This document shows, in pieces, positions 1 through 6,583 of a DNA stretch of 9,334 nucleotides. The position numbers and the translations under genes are program-made. The notes beneath the pieces were generated by a model. It had not been told where the DNA came from. It ran no database searches and saw only the letters and a program-made list of their open reading frames with translations. The number at the start of each line of letters is the position of its first letter. Positions within the stretch are counted from its first letter, which is position 1. Source of the DNA: Armatimonadota bacterium (GTDB lineage Bacteria; Armatimonadota; Fimbriimonadia; Fimbriimonadales; Fimbriimonadaceae); the NCBI GenBank assembly GCA_023423495.1, contig JAFAFM010000335.1:1-9334 (forward strand), given 5' to 3'.

Positions 1-815
1 CGAATTGCCTCGATCACGTCGGCTTTGAAATCGCGTGGGTAGGGAGAGGTGTAACGAATGCGTTGCAAGCCTTGGATCTCGCACAATTGCCGAAGCAGTT
101 GGCCGAACGGGACTTTGCCCTCCGGCATGTTCTTGCCGTACGAATTCACGGTCTGCCCAAGAAGCGTGACTTCCCGGGTTCCGTTGTCAACCAGGCGGGT
201 GACTTCTTCTAAGATGTCGGCGGTAGGACGTGAACGCTCTCGCCCTCGAGTGGTGGGCACAATGCAGAACGTGCAGAATTTGTCGCAGCCGTACTGAATC
301 GGAACAAACGCTTTAAGTTTGGCGACCTGCCTAACTTCCCGCTGGGGCATTGCTTCCACGACCGCGCCCTTACGTTCGGGCAGATCGAGACGCTTTTGAA
401 AGCGGCGTCTTTCGAGCGCTTCCGTAACTAGCCCGGGGATGGTCGATACTTGGCCCGTTCCCACCACAAAGTCCACATGAGGAGCTCTCCGCCGTATCTC
501 ATCGGCGCGGATTTGGGCCATGCAGCCGCAAACGCCAATGACGAGGTCAGGGCGAGACTTCTTCATTGGAGCCAACTCGCCAAGAAGCGAGAAAGCCTTG
601 TCTTCAGGTTTCTTTCGAACCGAGCAGGTGTTGAGGAGAATTACCTGGGCTTCGGTGATCGAGGAAGTTGGCTCGAATCCAATGCCTTCCAGATAGAGAG
701 CCATCTGTTCGCTGTCTTCTTCGTTCATCTGGCAGCCCCACGTTTGCACGAAGTACGTGCCACGGCGAGCACGGGGCTTTTCGCCAAGCGTCAAAGGCTG
801 AAGAACTGCGGACAT
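1..815 (-). CDS. miaB: tRNA-2-methylthio-N6-dimethylallyladenosine synthase MiaB (partial, 3' end beyond left edge)
   Basis: Radical-SAM methylthiotransferase that converts i6A37 to ms2i6A37 in tRNAs reading UNN codons; cytoplasmic. The reverse strand reads from ATG (813-815) with no stop to the left edge, giving 271 residues of a family that is usually about 440-475 aa. The N-terminal UPF0004 domain carries the three auxiliary-cluster cysteines C28 (TWGCQMN), C64 (NTCSVR) and C98 (GVCGCMAQ). The radical-SAM domain follows with C177, C181 and C184 in YGCDKFCTFC, then the TTRGRERSRP stretch at about 190-200. The C-terminal TRAM domain would lie outside the window. It is divergent from the VKOR-DsbA gene across 89 bases. 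No clear Shine-Dalgarno precedes the ATG, but a TACAAT box lies 24 bases upstream. RimO and MtaB are the alternative family members; the N-terminal wording and spacing fit MiaB best. Confidence 0.95.
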   Translation of the reverse strand, partial: MSAVLQPLTLGEKPRARRGTYFVQTWGCQMNEEDSEQMALYLEGIGFEPTSSITEAQVILLNTCSVRKKPEDKAFSLLGELAPMKKSRPDLVIGVCGCMAQIRADEIRRRAPHVDFVVGTGQVSTIPGLVTEALERRRFQKRLDLPERKGAVVEAMPQREVRQVAKLKAFVPIQYGCDKFCTFCIVPTTRGRERSRPTADILEEVTRLVDNGTREVTLLGQTVNSYGKNMPEGKVPFGQLLRQLCEIQGLQRIRYTSPYPRDFKADVIEAI

Positions 816-838
816 AAAATGCGGTTTTGGGAACCAAG

Positions 839-844
839 ATTGTA
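839..844 (-). promoter_or_regulatory. Candidate -10 box for miaB
   Basis: TACAAT on the minus strand (5 of 6 match to the consensus TATAAT), 23 bases before the miaB ATG, which would give a leader of roughly 17 bases. No good -35 element is seen at 16-18 bases upstream, so this rests on the -10 match and its position only. Confidence 0.3.
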
Positions 845-892
845 CCGTTTCACATTGAATCTGAACGTCTCGGGCACTCTCACATAGGACGG

Positions 893-898
893 TAGAAT
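893..898 (+). promoter_or_regulatory. Candidate -10 box for the VKOR-DsbA gene, leaderless arrangement
   Basis: TAGAAT (5 of 6 match to TATAAT) ends 6 bases before the GTG start at 905. A transcript initiating about 7 bases after such a box would begin at or next to the start codon. The only AGGA nearby (886-889) is too far upstream to act as a ribosome-binding site. The -35 region is poor. Confidence 0.3.
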
Positions 899-904
899 CT
901 TCCG

Positions 905-2065
905 GTGGCATCTGTCGCACTCAATCGTGTACTCATCGTACTTGGCTTTATCGGCATCTTTATTGCTGGCTTTTTGAGCGCCAGCAGCTTTCTGAAGTTG
1001 TCGCTGCCATGTGGTCCTGAACGGGGATGCGACTTGGTCACAACGCACGCTTCCGCTTATCTGGTCGGTAGCCACGCCGGAGGCGGATTTCCGGTTTCTT
1101 ACTTGGGCTTAGCCGGATACCTGTTCCTCACGGGCTTAGCACTTTTCCGCGCCTTCAAAGGACAGGAGAACAATCGCACTTTGACCTGGGTGGGCTTCCT
1201 TGCTTCGGCGCTTGGAACCCTTTATAGCGGGTACCTCACCTACACGGCGATCTACACGATTCACGCCACATGCCTTTGGTGTATTGCTTCCGCCGCGACG
1301 ATGATGCTGACCACGCTGACCTATGCGGCCATGCTTCAAAGTGACCCCAGCCCCGACAAGGGATCGAATAAGACGGACCTGATTCTCGCCGGTGTGATGA
1401 CCGTTGTGGTGGCGGTTGCCCTAGGTGTTGGAGTCATGCAGCAAAAAGCCAGGGGCGAAAAGCTCGAGGGCGGACTCGATACCCGGATTAACGAAGGAAA
1501 CATCGACATGGTGACTGGGGGCCATATTTATGGCAACAAGGACGCCCCCGTGACAGTGATTGAGTTTGCGGACATGCTTTGCCCGACCTGCCAGCAAACG
1601 TATCCCGTCCTGGAAGACCTTGTGCGCAACTCCAACGGCAAGGTTCGAATGGTGTTTCGACACTTCCCGCTCTTTATGAAGAGCGACCACAAGATGGCGT
1701 TGCCCGCGGCGACGATCGCAGAGATTGCATCGGAAGAAGGAAAGTTTTGGGAGTTTATCGCCGAGGTCTACTCCAAGTCTTCAGCCGACCTGCAGAATGT
1801 GGATGCGATTGTCGCCATAGCTCAGTCCGTGGGGCTTAATGCGGAGAAAATCAAGGAGAGAATGGCCGATCCGGAAGACCCCGCGATCAAGCGCGTGACA
1901 AACGACTTGAATATGGCGAATAAGATAAAGATCAGCAGTACTCCGACGATTTTCATTCAGGCGAAGGGAGGTCCCGTCGAGCAAGTGGCTCCTTCAAAGC
2001 TTGAAGAGAAGCTGAACACGGAGCCGTACAAGTCGCTGATTCTTGGAGACAAAACTGGCCAGTAA
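905..2065 (+). CDS. Vitamin K epoxide reductase (VKOR) fused to a DsbA-like thioredoxin domain
   Basis: A 386-residue membrane protein predicted to drive disulfide formation outside the cytoplasm: the VKOR half passes electrons to quinone and the attached DsbA-like half oxidises exported proteins. The VKOR domain (about 5-145) is hydrophobic and has the loop pair C36/C42 (C-x5-C) and the quinone-side CLWC pair C123/C126, the same spacing as in bacterial VKORs. A further membrane segment (about 158-178) leads into the exported domain (about 203-355), which has CPTC (C226, C229), a FRHFPL strand and a cis-proline loop ISSTP (P347). The start is GTG: an in-frame TAG at 893-895 closes the frame just upstream, and no earlier start codon fits. 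No Shine-Dalgarno is visible. The end overlaps the possible mnmA starts, suggesting translational coupling. Such fusions are known from cyanobacteria and other phyla. Confidence 0.93.
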   Translation: MASVALNRVLIVLGFIGIFIAGFLSASSFLKLSLPCGPERGCDLVTTHASAYLVGSHAGGGFPVSYLGLAGYLFLTGLALFRAFKGQENNRTLTWVGFLASALGTLYSGYLTYTAIYTIHATCLWCIASAATMMLTTLTYAAMLQSDPSPDKGSNKTDLILAGVMTVVVAVALGVGVMQQKARGEKLEGGLDTRINEGNIDMVTGGHIYGNKDAPVTVIEFADMLCPTCQQTYPVLEDLVRNSNGKVRMVFRHFPLFMKSDHKMALPAATIAEIASEEGKFWEFIAEVYSKSSADLQNVDAIVAIAQSVGLNAEKIKERMADPEDPAIKRVTNDLNMANKIKISSTPTIFIQAKGGPVEQVAPSKLEEKLNTEPYKSLILGDKTGQ

Positions 2066-3164
2066 GCCCACATATCTTGTTGCTATGTCTGGCGGAGTCG
2101 ACAGCTCTGTCGCGGCCGCACTTCTGAAGAAGCGCGGCTGTGACGTCATTGGTCTGACGATGCAGATTTGGCAGGAGAGCCAGACCGATCCTCGCCATGC
2201 AGGATGCTGCTCGTTGGGGGCAGTGGAAGATGCGCGACGAGTCGCCCGGAAGCTTGAAATTCCTCACTACGTGATGAACTTCAAGGAAGAATTTCGGCAG
2301 AACGTTATCGACAACTTTATCTCCGAGTACGAGCAGGGTCGTACGCCTAATCCGTGCGTGCAGTGTAACAAGCATGTCAAGTTCGAGATCCTGATGCAGA
2401 AGATGAAGGAGCTGGGCTGTGACCGATTGGTGACCGGTCATTACGCTCGTATTCGCTTCGATCGGGCGTCGGGACGATACAGGCTGCTGAGGGCACGAGG
2501 CGAGGGAAAGGATCAAAGCTACGTGTTGTATATGCTCGACCAAGCGCAGTTGGCCAGCAGCTACTTCCCGATGGGAGAATTCGCCAGCAAGGATGAGGCT
2601 CGAGAACTGGCTAGGTCCCTCGATTTGAGCGTAGCGGATAAGCCGGACAGCCAGGAAATCTGCTTCGTTAGCGAAGCTGGCGGATACCAGGAGTTCTTGC
2701 GAAAGTCGCGCCCGGAAATCTTCTCGAAGGGGGAAATCTTGGATGCCGACGGCAAGCCGTTGGGTGAGCACGACGGGGTGGCGGACTTTACGATCGGCCA
2801 ACGTCGCGGGATCGGAGTTTCGGGGAAGAAACCGCTGTATGTTTTAGAGCTCAAGCCCAAGGAAAACCAAGTGGTGGTCGGTCCCGCAGAACTGCTGGAA
2901 ACCACACGCGTGCCTTTGGACGGGCTGTTTTGGAATGCGATCGAGCCCACCTCAGATCCCCAGCGCGTGATGGCCAAGATTCGCTACAACATGGAGCCTC
3001 AGCGGGCGACGTTGTACGGCGCAAATACGCCGGTTCTTGAATTTGACCGTCCGGTCCGGGCGGTTACGCCCGGGCAAATCGCGGTGGCTTATCGCGGTCA
3101 GACCGTCTTGGCGGGTGGCACAATTGCAAGCGCGAACCCGGCAAAAATTCCCGTTAATGCCTAG
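2043..3164 (+). CDS. mnmA: tRNA-specific 2-thiouridylase MnmA
   Basis: ATP-dependent enzyme that places sulfur on wobble uridine 34 (s2U34) of Lys, Glu and Gln tRNAs, receiving sulfur from a cysteine-desulfurase relay; cytoplasmic. From the TTG at 2043 it is 373 aa, normal for the family. The PP-loop is SGGVDSS (16-22). AGCCS (53-57) and GRTPNPCVQCN (99-109) hold the catalytic C105, matching E. coli C102. GKDQSYVLY (155-163) is the tRNA/ATP loop, and DSQEICFV (202-209) holds the second active-site C207. The C-terminal beta-barrel domain includes FTIGQRRGIG. The start is uncertain. The beta-strand before the PP-loop rules out ATG 2085 as likely. The TTG at 2043 has no Shine-Dalgarno, whereas a CTG at 2055 sits 6 bases after GGAG (2045-2048). 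Either way it overlaps the end of the VKOR-DsbA gene. Confidence 0.96.
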   Translation: METKLASKPTYLVAMSGGVDSSVAAALLKKRGCDVIGLTMQIWQESQTDPRHAGCCSLGAVEDARRVARKLEIPHYVMNFKEEFRQNVIDNFISEYEQGRTPNPCVQCNKHVKFEILMQKMKELGCDRLVTGHYARIRFDRASGRYRLLRARGEGKDQSYVLYMLDQAQLASSYFPMGEFASKDEARELARSLDLSVADKPDSQEICFVSEAGGYQEFLRKSRPEIFSKGEILDADGKPLGEHDGVADFTIGQRRGIGVSGKKPLYVLELKPKENQVVVGPAELLETTRVPLDGLFWNAIEPTSDPQRVMAKIRYNMEPQRATLYGANTPVLEFDRPVRAVTPGQIAVAYRGQTVLAGGTIASANPAKIPVNA

Positions 3165-3188
3165 TCTTGGTGTTATCGTATAAGCGCA

Positions 3189-3788
3189 ATGTTGTCCGTC
3201 ACCATTCTTATTCTTGGGCTGCTTTTGCCTCAGGTCGGAATCACACCTCCTCAGAATCCTGGCTTAGCCGCGAAGATTCGGGCAATGGTTAAAGCTGACC
3301 AGCAGCTTCGCATGGAAGCGATCGAGCTTTTGAAACAAGGCAAGATGACGAAGGAAAAAGCGGACAAGCTCTCCGATATCGATCGTCACAACACGAATCA
3401 GATGAAGCAGATCGTCAAGACCTATGGTTGGCCAACCTTCACGCTTGTCGGTCGGCAAGCGGCTGGCGATGCTTGGCTCTTGGTTCAACATGCTGACCTC
3501 GACCCGAAATTCCAGCGTCTCTGCTTGGACTTGATGGGGCCTCTGCTCGACCAGGGCGAAGTGAGCAAAGCCAACTACGCTTATTTGACCGACCGTGTGC
3601 TCAGCGCGGAGGGTAAGAAGCAAATTTATGGAACGCAGTTTGTCCAAGGAAAGGACGGGCGCTGGAATCCGAAGCCCGTAGAAGATCCTGAGAATGTGGA
3701 CCGTCGGCGCGCGGAAATGGGGATGCCTAGCCTGGCTGAATACAAAAAAATGCTGGAAGAAATGTACGGCACTCGTCCGCCCAATTAG
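3189..3788 (+). CDS. Exported DUF6624-family protein of unknown function
   Basis: A 199-residue protein with a hydrophobic N-terminus (3-14), probably a short signal peptide or membrane anchor; there is no lipobox cysteine. The rest resembles what I recall of the DUF6624 family: DRHNTNQMKQIV (65-76), GWPTFTLVG (80-88), AWLLVQHADLDP (95-106), AYLTDRVLSAEG (131-142), YGTQF (147-151), then a PVEDPENVDRRRAEMG-type tail. The histidine and aspartates in QHADLDP look like the best candidates for functional residues, but no activity is known to me. It lies 24 bases after mnmA on the same strand and may be co-transcribed, though there is no Shine-Dalgarno and a TATAAG sequence lies just upstream of the ATG. 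Its stop codon overlaps the glgA stop from the other strand by 4 bases. Family assignment is from memory and should be confirmed by a profile search. Confidence 0.85.
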   Translation: MLSVTILILGLLLPQVGITPPQNPGLAAKIRAMVKADQQLRMEAIELLKQGKMTKEKADKLSDIDRHNTNQMKQIVKTYGWPTFTLVGRQAAGDAWLLVQHADLDPKFQRLCLDLMGPLLDQGEVSKANYAYLTDRVLSAEGKKQIYGTQFVQGKDGRWNPKPVEDPENVDRRRAEMGMPSLAEYKKMLEEMYGTRPPN

Positions 3789-5242
3789 GCTGACGCCGCT
3801 TTTTTCACCGAGCCACCGTTACCCTCACGGGCCTTCTTGTAGAGGAGGTCGTAACTGGATGCGCGCTCTCTCCATGAGTTGGCGGCAGCCATTCCATCAT
3901 TGATGAAGTGCCCCCAATCCGCGATGTTTCGGTATTCCTCGTTCGCCCTTAAGAGGGCTTGCCACAGATCCGCCGCCTCAAGGTCTTCGAACACAAATCC
4001 ATTACGGCCGCCGACGATGGTATCGGCCAGCCCACCCGTTTTGCGAACAATTGGGACGGTGCCATAGCGCATGGCGATCATCTGTCCCAATCCGCACGGC
4101 TCGAACGCGCTGGGCATAAGGAACATATCTGCGCCGGCGTAGATTCGTTGGGCGAGTTCGGCATCGAACCGCTCTACAAACTTGAAGGTCTTCGGATGCT
4201 TTCCAGCCAGCTCCCGAAGTCGGCCGGCGATTGCTTCGTCTCCAAGGCCCTGGATCACGAGTTGAGCCGGAAGCTTGGCGAGCAGGGGAACGAGGTCGGC
4301 GATCAGATCGATACCTTTCTGCGAGCTGAGACGGCTGATGGTGGCCATTAAAGGGGTGCTTGGCCGGACCGGCAATCCGAGCTCAGCTAAAAGCCGAGCC
4401 TTGCAGGTTACTTTGCCTGAAAGGTCCTCCTGGTTGAAATGGGTCGGAAGCGCCGGATCGATTTCGGGGTTAAAGACTTCGTAGTCGATGCCATTCAGGA
4501 TGCCGGTCAGTCGATCTTCTGAAGACAAGTGCGACATCAGTCCATCGAGGCGGCAGCCGTATTCCGGACTTTGAATCTCCTGCGCATACGTCGGGCTGAC
4601 GGTGTTGACCTGATCCGAATAAACGCAGCCAGCCTTCAAGAAGTTGACACTCCCGTAGGCTTCCAATTGACTCAGGTTGAACAGCTTTTCTGGCAGGTCT
4701 ACCAGCTTGAGAATTGAGGGTTCGAATTCGCCCTGATAAGCCAAGTTATGGATCGTGAAGACGCTTGAGGCAGATTGCCATTCCTTGGCATGCTTTTCCC
4801 GCATGAGTAACGGAATCAATCCTGTATGCCAATCGTTACCGTGCACAACATCGGGTGAGAGATTTAAAGCCTGAGCCACTTGAAGCACGGCTTCGGAGAA
4901 GAACAGATATTGTTCGACGCCCGCCGAGTAGATATCGCCGGTGAAGTAACCGTCGGCCCCGACGAGGTACAGTGGGACGCCGCCGTGGTCGATGCTCTTC
5001 ACCCATGCGTTAACGGTCCATGTTTCACTCACTTTGATCGGGATCGAATCCAAAACTGTCTCGAAACTCCAGCGAGGATCTTCGAGAAGCCGGCGATATC
5101 CCGGCATCATGCAGGATGGTTTGTGCCCCAAATCAGCGAGTGCTTTCGGAAGTGATCCGGCGACATCGGCCAGTCCTCCTACCTTCGCATATGGTGCAAA
5201 TTCAGCAGAAACAAAGAGAATATTCAAATAATTGCCCGTCAC
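3785..5242 (-). CDS. glgA: Glycogen synthase (ADP-glucose type, GT5)
   Basis: Transfers glucose from ADP-glucose to the non-reducing end of alpha-1,4-glucan; cytoplasmic glycogen storage. At 485 aa it has the usual length. The N-terminal Rossmann lobe has the ADP-glucose motif KVGGLADV (20-27, K20 matching E. coli K15), NDWHTG (136-141) and TIHNLAYQG (163-171). The C-terminal lobe has NGIDYEVFNP (250-259), SRLSSQKG (303-310) and PSAFEPCGLGQ (377-387), where E381 matches the catalytic E. coli E377, followed by RKTGGLADT. It is complete. The frame opens with GTG at 5240-5242, but a TTG six codons in (5225-5227) would give MNILFVSAEF, the normal GlgA beginning; neither has a good Shine-Dalgarno. 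No glgB, glgC or glgP is adjacent. It is divergent from the thiolase gene and converges on the DUF6624 gene. Confidence 0.95.
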   Translation of the reverse strand: MTGNYLNILFVSAEFAPYAKVGGLADVAGSLPKALADLGHKPSCMMPGYRRLLEDPRWSFETVLDSIPIKVSETWTVNAWVKSIDHGGVPLYLVGADGYFTGDIYSAGVEQYLFFSEAVLQVAQALNLSPDVVHGNDWHTGLIPLLMREKHAKEWQSASSVFTIHNLAYQGEFEPSILKLVDLPEKLFNLSQLEAYGSVNFLKAGCVYSDQVNTVSPTYAQEIQSPEYGCRLDGLMSHLSSEDRLTGILNGIDYEVFNPEIDPALPTHFNQEDLSGKVTCKARLLAELGLPVRPSTPLMATISRLSSQKGIDLIADLVPLLAKLPAQLVIQGLGDEAIAGRLRELAGKHPKTFKFVERFDAELAQRIYAGADMFLMPSAFEPCGLGQMIAMRYGTVPIVRKTGGLADTIVGGRNGFVFEDLEAADLWQALLRANEEYRNIADWGHFINDGMAAANSWRERASSYDLLYKKAREGNGGSVKKAASA

Positions 5243-5267
5243 AAAATATCGACACTATGTGCGACCC

Positions 5268-5284
5268 AACCGCAATAATCGGTT
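5268..5284. promoter_or_regulatory. Small inverted repeat in the glgA/thiolase divergent spacer
   Basis: AACCG (5268-5272) and CGGTT (5280-5284) flank a 7-base AT-rich spacer. A second short imperfect palindrome GTT-cgt-AAC (5282-5290) overlaps its right arm. Lying 26 bases upstream of the glgA GTG, this could be a regulator-binding site, but arms of 5 bases can arise by chance. The rest of the 160-base spacer shows no convincing -35/-10 pair on either strand. Confidence 0.2.
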
Positions 5285-5384
5285 CGTAACGGTGAAGACG
5301 GAATAGTTGGGGGGAAGGTTTGACCGAATTTTCGCAAGAAAGGTCGCTTTCAGTGCCAGGTACCCTAGTCGTAGTTCCCTTACC

Positions 5385-5391
5385 AAAGGAG
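5385..5391 (+). promoter_or_regulatory. Ribosome-binding site that sets the thiolase start
   Basis: AAAGGAG, 11 bases before the ATG at 5403. The reading frame is open back to a possible start at 5307, but that extension adds 32 residues not expected in thiolases and has no ribosome-binding site, so 5403 is preferred. Confidence 0.6.
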
Positions 5392-5402
5392 TTTTTGAAC
5401 CT

Positions 5403-6581
5403 ATGGAATCCGCCGTTATCCTCTCTGGGGCACGCACGCCAATCGGAGCATTTTCTGGCTCATTGTCTTCTTTCACCGCCCCGCAACTGGGCAGTCTGGC
5501 TATCAAAGAGGCATTGAGTAGGGGAGGCGTCTCACCCGAGGACGTAGATGAGGTCCTCATGGGGTGCGTGCTGACCGGGGGTGTCGGCCAGGCGCCCGCG
5601 CGGCAGGCTTCGAAGGGAGCAGGGATTCCGAATTCTGTTCCTTGCACAACGGTGAATAAGGTTTGCGGTAGCGGAATGAAAACCGTGATGATGGCTGCCC
5701 AAGCGATTCGCTGCGGAGATGCGAATTTGATTGTGGCCGGCGGCATGGAGTCCATGACCAACGCACCCTATGCCTTGGACAAAGCGCGGTCGGGCTATAG
5801 AATGGGCAACGGCACCCTGCTCGATCTCATGATTCACGACGGTCTTTGGGACCCTTACCACAACGTTCATATGGGTGGAGTTGGCGACAAAACTGCGCGC
5901 GAATTTAACATCACACGCGAACAATTGGACGAGTACTCGGCCGAGAGCTATCGAAGAGCACAGTCAGGTCAGTCCGAGGGAAGGCTGACGGACGAAATTG
6001 TGCCAGTCGCTGTTCCACAGCGAAAGGGAGATCCGGTGATGGTTGCCGAAGACGAGGAACCTCGCAAGGGGGACCCGGCAAAGCTTTCCAGCCTTCGGCC
6101 AGCTTTTGACAAGGAAGGTGTGACGACGGCTGGAAACGCCAGTTCCATCAACGACGGAGCGGCGGCACTTGTTGTTTGCTCTGAGTCGGAGGCAAACAGG
6201 CGTGGCGCATCGCCCTTGGGCCGAATCGTCGCTTACTCGCAACATGCGCAGGAGCCCGAATGGTTTACCACGGCTCCCGCCTTCGCAATCCAAAAGCTGC
6301 TCGACAAGCAAGGCCTGACGGCGGCCGACATCGACCTATTCGAGGTCAACGAAGCTTTCGCGGTCGTCTCGATGGTAGTGGCGGACAAGGTGGGAATCAC
6401 CCATGAGAAGCTGAATGTGAACGGAGGCGCTGTCGCGCTTGGCCATCCTATCGGGATGACGGGTACGCGCCTGATCCTCACTGCGCTGTACGAACTGAAG
6501 CGACGTGGTGGACGCTATGCAGTTTGTTCACCCTGTATTGGCGGCGGGGAAGCGACGGCAGTTTTGGTAGAAGCGCTTTAG
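5403..6581 (+). CDS. Acetyl-CoA acetyltransferase (thiolase family, AtoB/PhaA type)
   Basis: Condenses two acyl-CoA units to a beta-ketoacyl-CoA, or cleaves it in reverse; cytoplasmic. With the ATG at 5403 it is 392 aa, exactly the length of the Zoogloea biosynthetic thiolase. The catalytic residues sit at expected positions: nucleophile C88 in TTVNKVCGSGMK, H348 in GHPIGMTG, and acid/base C378 in CIGGGEATA. GGMESMTNAPYAL (113-125) and H156-M157 also match short-chain biosynthetic thiolases. Odd point: the usual MGxTAEN-like stretch after H156 reads MGGVGDK (157-163). Substrate chain length and direction cannot be told from sequence, and no PHB, mevalonate or beta-oxidation partner lies in the window. 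The stop is only 2 bases from the murJ stop on the other strand. Confidence 0.94.
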   Translation: MESAVILSGARTPIGAFSGSLSSFTAPQLGSLAIKEALSRGGVSPEDVDEVLMGCVLTGGVGQAPARQASKGAGIPNSVPCTTVNKVCGSGMKTVMMAAQAIRCGDANLIVAGGMESMTNAPYALDKARSGYRMGNGTLLDLMIHDGLWDPYHNVHMGGVGDKTAREFNITREQLDEYSAESYRRAQSGQSEGRLTDEIVPVAVPQRKGDPVMVAEDEEPRKGDPAKLSSLRPAFDKEGVTTAGNASSINDGAAALVVCSESEANRRGASPLGRIVAYSQHAQEPEWFTTAPAFAIQKLLDKQGLTAADIDLFEVNEAFAVVSMVVADKVGITHEKLNVNGGAVALGHPIGMTGTRLILTALYELKRRGGRYAVCSPCIGGGEATAVLVEAL

Positions 6582-6583
6582 GG

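Noticed and set aside
450..887. Plus-strand frame of 145 codons at the left
   Set aside because: Antisense to miaB, whose six cluster cysteines are all in place on the minus strand.
1953..2801. Long minus-strand open frame of 282 codons
   Set aside because: Lies antisense to mnmA, which is certain from its motifs; the translation shows no recognisable domain.
3788..3805. Possible terminator after the DUF6624 gene (T-run 3800-3805)
   Set aside because: Only a 3-base GGC/GCC stem precedes the T-run, and the run is the complement of Lys codons at the glgA C-terminus.
5307..5402. N-terminal extension of the thiolase
   Set aside because: Adds 32 residues before a family-typical start, whereas ATG 5403 has a ribosome-binding site and gives the standard 392-residue length.
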